A stretch of 9,644 bases of DNA from an uncultured Prevotellaceae bacterium (GTDB taxonomy: Bacteria > Bacteroidota > Bacteroidia > Bacteroidales > Bacteroidaceae), in NCBI GenBank assembly GCA_946624335.1, contig CAMOSA010000090.1, positions 1 to 9,644 on the forward strand, read 5' to 3'. This document shows, piece by piece, positions 1-5,161 of the stretch (position 1 is its first letter; every line of letters starts with the position of its first letter). Under the pieces are notes generated by a model. It saw only the letters and a list, made by a program, of their open reading frames with translations. It did not search any database and was not told the DNA's origin. The position numbers and the translations under genes were made by a program.

Positions 1-149
1 ACCTTCAGGAGAAGGCCCGCGGCTATTCGCAGCCCGAGTCGTTCACCCACGGCACATCGGCCCAGCGCATGAAGTGGCTCAAGGCAGGACTACAGACTGG
101 AGACATGAGACGAGGAGACACTTTCAGCATCAGCGAAAGCGAACTCTGA
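1..149 (+). CDS. Neutral zinc metallopeptidase, YpfJ/KPN_02809 family (3' end only)
   Basis: Only the last 48 codons are in the window, read from position 3 to the TGA at 147-149. They contain 'PESFTHGTSAQRMKWLKAGL' followed by 'TGD....DTF'. This matches the known C-terminus of the YpfJ/KPN_02809 family of putative neutral zinc metallopeptidases, where a 'xx(S/T)FTHGxSAQRxxWFxxG...G....C(N/D)TF' tail is characteristic. The HExxH zinc site lies in the missing N-terminal part, so catalytic competence cannot be judged. Family members are usually membrane-anchored or exported proteins of roughly 280-300 residues with unknown substrates. No gene follows on the same strand for more than 1 kb, so this appears to be the end of its transcription unit. 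A weak 5-bp stem (154-158 with 163-167) follows the stop without a T tract. Family assignment is fairly secure, function is not. Confidence 0.8.
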   Translation, partial: LQEKARGYSQPESFTHGTSAQRMKWLKAGLQTGDMRRGDTFSISESEL

Positions 150-194
150 GAAGCAGGCTATCGCCTGACATACGCGAAACGTAACATATTTTCT

Positions 195-260
195 TAGGTG
201 ACTGAGCTAAGTTGCCGGGGTGACGATACTAAGTTACCTAGGTGACTGAGCTAAGTTGCC
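195..260. repeat. Tandem array A: three 22-bp units
   Basis: Three contiguous 22-bp units lie at 195-216, 217-238 and 239-260. The first and third are identical (core 'ggtgactgagctaagttgcc'). The middle one is diverged ('ggggtgacgatactaagtta' plus cc). A degenerate continuation, 'taagtgtgta', follows. There are no spacers and no ORF. The period equals that of the unrelated array at 339-426. Confidence 0.85.
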
Positions 261-279
261 TAAGTGTGTATGCGGATAG

Positions 280-309
280 CCCTAAGGGTTTCGGCGAAAA
301 CCCTTAGGG
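280..309. repeat. Perfect 12-bp inverted repeat between the two 22-bp arrays
   Basis: The arms 'ccctaagggttt' (280-291) and 'aaacccttaggg' (298-309) are exact reverse complements with a 6-nt loop, 'cggcga'. The structure would form as a stable hairpin in either strand. No T tract follows on either side, so it is not a standard intrinsic terminator. It could be a transcript end, a protein-binding palindrome or part of a repeat element. Confidence 0.75.
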
Positions 310-338
310 TGTAGACGTATGGACGTAGGGGAGTGTAC

Positions 339-426
339 GACTAGACGTGTGAGGTTATGCGACTAGACGTGTGAGGTTATGCGAATAGACGTGTGAGGTT
401 ATGCGAATAGACGTGTGAGGTTATGC
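339..426. repeat. Tandem array B: four 22-bp units
   Basis: Four adjacent 22-bp units lie at 339-360, 361-382, 383-404 and 405-426. They share the core 'tagacgtgtgaggttatgc'. The first two begin 'gac' and the last two 'gaa', and a partial fifth copy ('gacta') starts at 427. A degenerate relative ('gtagacgtatggacgtaggg') lies just upstream at 311-330. The near-identity of the copies suggests recent expansion, and the copy number is likely to vary between strains. Confidence 0.88.
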
Positions 427-460
427 GACTATAGGCGTTGAGACAAAAAAATGAAAATAG

Positions 461-776
461 CCAAAAAGGCTTCACCCTTCACCGTGGAGGGTTAACACAC
501 GGAAGATGAGGCGATTCTGCGGTGAACCTTTATCGCGCAAGGTTTCACCAAGCTTCACCGCTCAATTGCGGATCAGGCGTTGATATCTCTCACGAGTGCC
601 GTCTGTTGGATTCACACAGATTCCAGATTCCAACGGATTAACCAACGTGAGAGCCGCCTTCGTGATGTGAAGAGGAGGGTGAACCTTGGTGAAACCTTGC
701 GCGATAAAGGTTCACCGCAGAATGCATTGATAATCTTTAAATTATGAGCATCGGTGAAGGGTGAAGCCTATTTTGG
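461..776. repeat. ~316-bp nested inverted-repeat (MITE-like) element
   Basis: The outer arms, 461-484 and 752-776, pair over 24 bp with one bulge at 770. Their core is 'aggcttcacccttcaccg' against 'cggtgaagggtgaagcct'. The inner arms, 514-552 and 685-723, are a perfect 39-bp inverted repeat, extended by six more pairs (554-559 with 678-683) after one mismatch. Further in, 'ctctcacg' (587-594) pairs with 'cgtgagag' (646-653), and 602-610 pairs with 629-637 with one G-T wobble. The whole stretch could therefore fold as one long interrupted hairpin. It encodes no ORF of note. The sequence is rich in ttcacc/ggtgaa motifs. 'aaaat' flanks both ends (454-458, 777-781), a weak candidate for a target duplication. 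A non-autonomous transposable element or a long structured RNA would both fit. Confidence 0.8.
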
Positions 777-843
777 AAAATCGCGTAAAATGGAATACAC
801 CTCATATTTGCTCCGCTTGATGTTGAAGCTAATGTAGTTATGA

Positions 844-1014
844 ATGACAGCCGGCATACCGACAGCCATACACGACCTGTACGCTAATGAAGACGCGCAC
901 GACGTAAATGGCAAATCCGCAAACAGCGGATGGTATGACCTGCAAGGCCGCCGCCTCAGCGGCAAACCCGCGAAAGGGATATTTATCCACAACGGAAGGA
1001 AGGTGGCGAAATGA
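844..1014 (+). pseudogene. Remnant C-terminus of a Prevotella-type exported protein
   Basis: A 56-codon frame runs from ATG 844 to TGA 1012-1014 and is preceded in frame by a TGA at 841-843. Its end reads 'GWYDLQGRRLSGKPAKGIFI' followed by 'HNGRKVAK'. The (W)YDLQGR+L....KGI+I.NG+K(V) pattern is the familiar short C-terminal segment of large secreted and surface proteins in Prevotella and relatives. There it caps proteins of hundreds of residues, and no such body exists here. The frame has no signal peptide. It begins 67 bp after the right end of the 461-776 inverted-repeat element, so the gene was probably truncated by a rearrangement involving that element (inference). A tiny expressed ORF cannot be excluded but is less likely. 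Its stop codon is supplied by the first unit of the heptamer array that follows. Confidence 0.7.
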
Positions 1015-1081
1015 GGAATGAGGAATGACGAATGACAAATGACGAACGTCCGTTATTGACGAATAACGAATGACGAATAAG
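1009..1081. repeat. Heptamer array (gaatgac type), + orientation
   Basis: The stretch reads as 7-bp units: aaatgag, gaatgag, gaatgac, gaatgac, aaatgac (1009-1043). After a diverged patch it continues tattgac, gaataac, gaatgac, gaataag (1054-1081). Most units carry TGA, TAA or an equivalent. 'cgttatt' (1051-1057) and 'aataacg' (1062-1068) form a 7-bp hairpin inside it. The same heptamer reappears in reverse orientation (gtcattc) from 1113 to 1243. Confidence 0.85.
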
Positions 1082-1122
1082 AGTTACCTTCAGGATTGGA
1101 AAGTAACTCTTATTCGTCATTC
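1068..1122. repeat. 20-bp perfect inverted repeat joining the two heptamer orientations
   Basis: The arms 1068-1087 ('gaatgacgaataagagttac') and 1103-1122 are exact reverse complements across a 15-nt loop (1088-1102). The outer parts of the arms are heptamer repeat. The inner 'gagttac'/'gtaactc' is unique sequence, so the palindrome is more than a chance result of facing repeats. Confidence 0.85.
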
Positions 1123-1123
1123 A

Positions 1124-1242
1124 TCATTTCGAGCGGAGCGAGATTCGTCATTCGTCATTCATCATTCGTCATTTCGAGCGGAGCGAGATTCGTCATTCGT
1201 CATTTGTCATTTCGAGCAGAGCGAGACTCGTCATTCGTCATT
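1124..1242. repeat. Three 36-nt direct repeats with 'tttcgagcggagcgaga' core
   Basis: Copies lie at 1124-1159, 1169-1204 and 1207-1242. The first two are identical over 36 nt. The third differs by two substitutions (gcagagcg for gcggagcg, gactcg for gattcg). Each copy is a 'tcatttcgagcggagcgag' segment followed by gtcattc heptamers. Similar 'catttcgagcg.agcgaga' segments are common dispersed repeats in Bacteroidetes intergenic DNA. Frames open through this stretch exist only because the repeat lacks stops in that orientation. Confidence 0.85.
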
Positions 1243-1288
1243 AACAGTCGTTCAGCCGTTTACGCTTTCCGGCAACAGCCTGCAGACC

Positions 1289-1340
1289 AATTTGAACCAA
1301 TTTGAACCAGCATTTGAACCAATTTGAACCAATTTGAACC
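1289..1340. repeat. 10-bp tandem repeat 'aatttgaacc' upstream of the promoter
   Basis: Five copies are present at 1289-1298, 1299-1308, 1311-1320 (first base c), 1321-1330 and 1331-1340, with a 2-nt insert (ag) after the second. A period of 10 bp puts the copies on nearly one face of the helix. The array ends 8 bp before the -33 element of the promoter at 1349-1380. It could be an operator array or an upstream activating element (inference). Confidence 0.85.
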
Positions 1341-1348
1341 AACGTAGA

Positions 1349-1380
1349 TTTGGCCGTCCGCGCCCGTTTCGCTAACTTTG
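1349..1380 (+). promoter_or_regulatory. Bacteroidetes-type sigma-ABfr promoter
   Basis: TTTG at 1349-1352 and TAACTTTG at 1373-1380 match the Bacteroidetes -33 (TTTG) and -7 (TAnnTTTG) consensus exactly, with a 20-bp spacer. Transcription would start at about 1386-1390. This argues for ATG 1412 as the start of the next gene, because the in-frame GTG at 1385 would lie at or before the transcript start. It is the only full match to this consensus I found upstream of the six-gene cluster. Confidence 0.75.
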
Positions 1381-1411
1381 TGCCGTGAATCATTATTCAT
1401 CGCACACGTAC

Positions 1412-2722
1412 ATGAAACGGACAAACTCCTTCATTCTCTTCGGACGGGCTTTCAAGCATGCTCGCAAGGACTTCTGGGTGAGCATCCAGGTGCTGTTCTG
1501 GATCACCATCGTGCTGACCATCATCTTCTACGTCGTCGAGCACACGGCGCAGCCCGACGAGTACGCCAGCCCGTGGCAGGCTTTCGTGTGGGCAGTAACA
1601 CGCTACATCGGCGACCCCGGTCACTTTGCCGGCAACGGCCCTGTCACGCTGACGGGGCGCTATATCGACACATTCATCGGCATCCTGAAGATACTGATCT
1701 TCGCCGTCCCTGCCGGTCTGGTGGCCAACGGCTTCCGCAAGGCCATGGACGACGATAAGCGGCAACGCCAGCTGGCCGCCTTCAGCGACCGCCTCCACAA
1801 AGCGTTCCGCCGTCGGCAGGACCGCTACACGCGACTGAAGGTCGTGCCGCGCTTCGTGTCGGTCACCGACATTCAGGCCCGACAGCGGATGGACGTGAAA
1901 GATATCCTCGACACCATAGACTTCTGTCGCGACCTGCGGCTGCGCAACCTGGCCACGACGCAGAACATCACGGAGCACCCGCAGGACCGCCTCGTCGTAG
2001 AGCATTTCCCAGTGGAGGCGACGAGCGCAAGGGACTATGGTTGCCTGATCGACCGCGGATCCAAGGTCACCATCGTCTCTACATCCAGCGATGCGGAAAG
2101 CGGCATCGGACATTTCGCTTACTACCTGGCGCTGTACGGGGGCTTCAACTACGTCAGCAAGGAGTTTGCGCAAGACCCGGATGTGCCCTGCAGCTATTAT
2201 ACGATCAGCGACCCGGATGCCGAGGAGCCGCTAAAGCAATTCCTCGCCGATGTGAGGGCCTTGGCCCAGGACGAAAACCATTGGGTCCTCTTCATGCTCT
2301 CTGCCAGCGGGGCCGACGAACCCGCCCATCCGACGCAATTCCACTTCGTGCATAACGTGCAGACCAAGCTGGGCCAACAGCCCACGACCACGATGGATGA
2401 GGACCGCTTCCGACAGCTGTTCCGGCAGCTCTCCGACATGCTGAGCCAGGAGTTCGCCCTGCTGTCGGACCTCGACGAATATTATAAACCCGTAGGCAAG
2501 AACAACATAGGCTACCGCATCGGCGGCGGCAAGGTATGCAATGCCTTCACGCTCAGGACGGCTTTCAGCGTCACAGTGTGGGATGACAGGCACATAGCCA
2601 TCGTGCGACGCATGGCTGATGTCATCAACCAGTGCATCGGCACCGGCGAAGCCATTCAGGACGAGAAGAGCTGGAAAGAGAACGGGTTTGGATATGTTGA
2701 AAAGTTGAGAGTTGAAAGTTGA
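1412..2722 (+). CDS. Two-TM channel-like membrane protein with K+-filter-like loop and large cytoplasmic domain
   Basis: The protein has 436 residues from ATG 1412; an in-frame GTG at 1385 would add nine but conflicts with the promoter. A basic N-terminus is followed by TM1 at about 24-43, a re-entrant-like stretch 'PWQAFVWAVTRYIGDPG' (54-70) and TM2 at about 84-104 ending 'FAVPAGLVANGF'. This TM-pore loop-TM plan with W..(A)VT....GD resembles the Ion_trans_2 potassium-channel fold. The canonical TxGYGD is here TRYIGD: Thr, the second Gly and Asp remain, while the first Gly is Tyr. A basic, helical linker (105-145) leads to a cytoplasmic domain of about 290 residues with a 'GSKVTIVSTSS' strand and a 'GGFNYVSKEF' segment that I cannot assign. 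It heads the + strand cluster and has its own promoter. The last residues (EKLRVES) and the stop come from the heptamer repeat. Channel-like architecture is reasonably clear; ion conduction is inference. Confidence 0.7.
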   Translation: MKRTNSFILFGRAFKHARKDFWVSIQVLFWITIVLTIIFYVVEHTAQPDEYASPWQAFVWAVTRYIGDPGHFAGNGPVTLTGRYIDTFIGILKILIFAVPAGLVANGFRKAMDDDKRQRQLAAFSDRLHKAFRRRQDRYTRLKVVPRFVSVTDIQARQRMDVKDILDTIDFCRDLRLRNLATTQNITEHPQDRLVVEHFPVEATSARDYGCLIDRGSKVTIVSTSSDAESGIGHFAYYLALYGGFNYVSKEFAQDPDVPCSYYTISDPDAEEPLKQFLADVRALAQDENHWVLFMLSASGADEPAHPTQFHFVHNVQTKLGQQPTTTMDEDRFRQLFRQLSDMLSQEFALLSDLDEYYKPVGKNNIGYRIGGGKVCNAFTLRTAFSVTVWDDRHIAIVRRMADVINQCIGTGEAIQDEKSWKENGFGYVEKLRVES

Positions 2723-2769
2723 AAGTTGAGAGTTGAGAGTTGAGAGTTGAAAGTTGAAAGTTGAAAGTT
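2696..2769. repeat. Heptamer array gttgaaa/gttgaga, about 10 units
   Basis: Consecutive 7-bp units run from 2704 to 2766 (gaga, gaaa, gaaa, gaga, gaga, gaga, gaaa, gaaa, gaaa variants of gttgaxa), with an 8-nt unit in front and a partial unit behind. Every unit contains TGA. The first units encode the C-terminal EKLRVES of the upstream gene, and a TGA at 2720-2722 ends it. The array lies between the channel-like gene and the first lipoprotein gene. Confidence 0.9.
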
Positions 2770-2786
2770 AATCAAATCATCATACA

Positions 2787-3827
2787 ATGAGAAAAGAACT
2801 ATCACGGGCAGTGGTATCACTGCTGACAGCAACAGCCCTCCTCAGCTGCGGAGGCAGTCAGAACAAAGGCTTGGCCGACGGCGCCACGGGCGACCTGGAG
2901 GCCTACGAGAGCAGCGACGTGAACGCCGTCGTGCAGGCGCTGCCGCAGATCATGGTCATCCCCGGCGACCAGACGCTGCAGAACTTCCGTATGCTGAGGA
3001 CCGAGACCGTAGGCGGCCGCTCTTACACCATCCGCGACTACAAGGGCTACCTCCTCAAGGACGACCGGGCACGACGCATCATCTCGGCCATACAGGAAGC
3101 CTTCAACGAGCAGGACTTCCCCCTCACCGACTTCGAGCAGACGCTGAAACAGCTCGACACACGCGAGGCCACCGACATGGCCGACGGACTGGAGAAGGAC
3201 GCCAAGACGATGCTCCTCACCACGGCACGTCCCGACATCATCCTGGAGCTGAACTACGACACCAGCCGCGACAAGATCAGCCTCACCAGCCACAACTACA
3301 ACCAGAAGGGCGAGAAGAACATCAGCTACACCCTCAGCGCCATCGACGCCTACACCAGCAAGGTCATCGCCACCGTCACGGCCAACAACATCAAGGGCGA
3401 ATCGACCACCGAGACCATCACGGCCGACCTGCTGAAGAATATGCCGGACTTTCAGAGCGACATACAGAAATACTTCAGCGACATCCTCACCCGTGGCCGC
3501 GACATCACCGTGCGCATCGCCGTGGCCGAGGGCTGCAACGTCAGCCTCAGCGACGAGAGCATTGAGGGCGACACCTACGCCGACTGGATCGTGGATTACG
3601 TCAAGACACACACTGTTAAAGGTGCTTACAAGCTGCAGACCAACACCGACAACGAGCTCTCCTTCGTCAACTGCCGCATACGCCTGCTCAACGACGACGG
3701 CACGCAGTATGGCGTCTATGACTGGACACGCGACCTGGCCAAGAACCTGCGCAAGAACCTCGGACTGAAAGTGACCAACAAGGCACAGGGGCTCGGTGAA
3801 GTGCTGCTCGTAGTGGAGAAGCAATGA
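2787..3827 (+). CDS. DUF6175-like outer-membrane lipoprotein
   Basis: The product has 346 residues. Residues 1-20 are a type II signal peptide (basic MRKELSR, hydrophobic stretch, lipobox LLSC) with Cys21 as the lipidated residue. The mature start CGGSQN has no acidic surface-export signal, so a periplasm-facing lipoprotein is expected. The body holds a 'PQIMVIPGD' strand (53-61), a helical stretch with 'DFPLTDFEQTLKQLDTREA' (110-128), 'ARPDIILELNY' (147-157) and 'ISYTLSAIDAYTSKVIATV' (179-197). This order (IMV.P, FPL.D.EQ.LK.L.TR.A, DI.LE, L.AIDAYTSK.IA) resembles the Bacteroidetes DUF6175 family, whose function is unknown. That is pattern recall, not a search. It lies 64 bp after the channel-like gene and 53 bp before the next lipoprotein. 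Codon use is strongly G/C-rich, which also produces long antisense shadow frames. Confidence 0.75.
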   Translation: MRKELSRAVVSLLTATALLSCGGSQNKGLADGATGDLEAYESSDVNAVVQALPQIMVIPGDQTLQNFRMLRTETVGGRSYTIRDYKGYLLKDDRARRIISAIQEAFNEQDFPLTDFEQTLKQLDTREATDMADGLEKDAKTMLLTTARPDIILELNYDTSRDKISLTSHNYNQKGEKNISYTLSAIDAYTSKVIATVTANNIKGESTTETITADLLKNMPDFQSDIQKYFSDILTRGRDITVRIAVAEGCNVSLSDESIEGDTYADWIVDYVKTHTVKGAYKLQTNTDNELSFVNCRIRLLNDDGTQYGVYDWTRDLAKNLRKNLGLKVTNKAQGLGEVLLVVEKQ

Positions 3828-3856
3828 AAGTTGAAACGTTGAAAGTTACCCCCCCC
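3824..3856. repeat. Degenerate heptamer units plus an 8-C homopolymer
   Basis: Directly at the stop of the 2787-3827 gene the sequence reads atgaaa, gttgaaac, gttgaaa, gtta (3824-3848), a short version of the array at 2696-2769. Eight consecutive C residues follow (3849-3856), 24 bp before the next ATG. A C8 run in a leader is a candidate for slipped-strand length variation that could tune translation or promoter spacing (inference). Confidence 0.7.
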
Positions 3857-3880
3857 ATTTAATCATAAACATATAAACAA

Positions 3881-5125
3881 ATGAAGACCGCACACACCTT
3901 ATTATATATATGCGGCATCGCTGCGGCGATGACCCTCACGGACTGCACCAACGGCCAGAAGACCGAGACGACAGGCAAGAAGTTCAACCCCACGGAGCGC
4001 ACCTCCAGCATGACGGGCAGCCAGCGCGAAGAGGCACTGGCCGCGAAGCGTGCCGCACTCGATGTCAACATCGACTCCATCCTCTACGGCCACGGCGTGC
4101 GCTTCGCCATCGTAGAACCCAAGACGGGCGGCGACATCACGCAGGAAATCGCCGACCGCATCTCGATGAAGATGCTGCAGATAGCCTCGCAGAACGGCAT
4201 CAGCGGCGTGGGCAGCTACAACTTCGTCCTCGGCACGGAGATAGCCCAGACGGGACGCACTGCCACAGGCACGGCACCGCAGAAGATGACTGTCAATTAC
4301 GAACTGACCTTCAAGGTGATGAACACGCTGACGGGTGACGTCTATGCCACCGCCGTGCAGACGGTCACGGGCGTGGGCAACTCGTTCGCCGAAGCCAGCC
4401 GGAACGCCGTGAAGGAAATCAAGAACACGCCCGAGATGCAGAAGATGCTGCAGACGGCCAGCCAGCGTATCACACAGTGGTACAACGACAACCTGCAGGT
4501 CATCCGCAACCAGGTGGAGAAGGCTGAGGGCGAAGGCGACTACGCCCTGGCCCTGGCCATCCTGGGCAGCATCCCCGAGCAGGCCACCACGGCCTATCGC
4601 TATGTCGGCGAGAAGCAGGGAACTCTCCTCAAGGGTATGCTCCACAAGCAGGCCGCAGACATGCTCGCTGAGATGGAGGCGCTGCTGGCATCATCGGGCG
4701 ACGAGTTCAATCCCGCCGTGGGTGCCTACTTCGGCCTCATCCCCACCGACTGCCCCGAGCACGCCACAGCCCAGAAGCTCTATGCCGAATATGAGAAGAA
4801 GTGCCATGCCCGCCGCGATGCCCTCGAAGCAAAGGCCGAGCGCGACGAACAGGCTGCCCGTGAGCTGGAGAAGCTGAAGATGCTCTACGACCACGAGTCG
4901 GAGCTGGCCACCATCGAGGCCGACAAGATCAAGACGAAATACACCAGCATGGCCTCGGCCAAGGCCGCTACCGCACAAGCCTCGGCCAATACCCGTCCCC
5001 ACGGCCTCTTCGGATCCCTCGGCTACGCCATCAGCGGCACCTTCGACCGCATCTTCAAGGTGGCCGACACCGCCGGCGGCTTCCTGTCGGAGAAGTTGGG
5101 GATTGGGGGAGAAGGTGAGGAATGA
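3881..5125 (+). CDS. Putative lipoprotein with N-terminal beta-rich domain and C-terminal coiled coil
   Basis: The product has 414 residues. An N-terminal hydrophobic segment ends L19-T20-D21-C22. This looks like a lipobox, but Asp at -1 is unusual, so lipidation is likely rather than certain. Residues 60-180 form an alpha/beta-looking domain with 'NGISGVGSYNFVLGTEI' (105-121) and a 'T.TGVGNSFAEASRNAVKEI' stretch (161-180). I recall the same 'NGISG.G', 'GVGN...A...A...IK' spacing in uncharacterised Bacteroidetes envelope proteins. Residues 210-232 ('EKAEGEGDYALALAILGSI') resemble a helical-repeat unit. About 295-350 is highly charged and predicted coiled coil. A glycine-rich tail (about 375-410) follows. 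The stop lies in a single 'gaatgag' heptamer. The next gene follows after 36 bp. Codon use is G/C-rich like the preceding gene. A structural or scaffolding envelope role is only a guess. Confidence 0.75.
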   Translation: MKTAHTLLYICGIAAAMTLTDCTNGQKTETTGKKFNPTERTSSMTGSQREEALAAKRAALDVNIDSILYGHGVRFAIVEPKTGGDITQEIADRISMKMLQIASQNGISGVGSYNFVLGTEIAQTGRTATGTAPQKMTVNYELTFKVMNTLTGDVYATAVQTVTGVGNSFAEASRNAVKEIKNTPEMQKMLQTASQRITQWYNDNLQVIRNQVEKAEGEGDYALALAILGSIPEQATTAYRYVGEKQGTLLKGMLHKQAADMLAEMEALLASSGDEFNPAVGAYFGLIPTDCPEHATAQKLYAEYEKKCHARRDALEAKAERDEQAARELEKLKMLYDHESELATIEADKIKTKYTSMASAKAATAQASANTRPHGLFGSLGYAISGTFDRIFKVADTAGGFLSEKLGIGGEGEE

Positions 5126-5161
5126 GTAATCAAGAACTTATATCTATTATACATCAATGAC

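Noticed and set aside
280..309. Intrinsic terminator for the zinc metallopeptidase gene
   Set aside because: The hairpin is strong, but it has no T tract and lies 131 bp after the stop, embedded between tandem arrays. It is kept only as a repeat or palindrome.
195..426. CRISPR array
   Set aside because: The 22-bp units are contiguous with no variable spacers, and no cas genes are present.
461..776. Complete insertion sequence
   Set aside because: It has no transposase frame in either strand. It could only be a non-autonomous element.
768..1038. Minus-strand frames opposite the 844-1014 remnant
   Set aside because: The plus strand in the same stretch encodes a recognisable exported-protein tail, and the antisense frames have no recognisable motif.
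1070..1327. Two overlapping + strand frames (1070-1327 and 1096-1305) as small proteins
   Set aside because: They translate the 36-nt and heptamer repeats into repeated 'HSSFRAERDSSFVI'-type sequence. They stay open only because the repeat has no stop in that orientation, and no family or start signal supports them.
1385..1411. GTG 1385 as the start of the channel-like gene
   Set aside because: It lies only a few bases after the -7 element, at or before the expected transcript start. ATG 1412 begins a normal basic N-terminus ahead of TM1.
1397..2173. 258-residue minus-strand frame
   Set aside because: It is a shadow of the channel-like gene, whose TM segments and pore-like loop are coherent on the + strand.
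2817..3824. 335-residue minus-strand frame as a gene
   Set aside because: It mirrors the G/C-rich lipoprotein gene at 2787-3827. Its translation is V/L/G/D-rich without motifs, while the + strand has a signal peptide, a lipobox and a family-like body.
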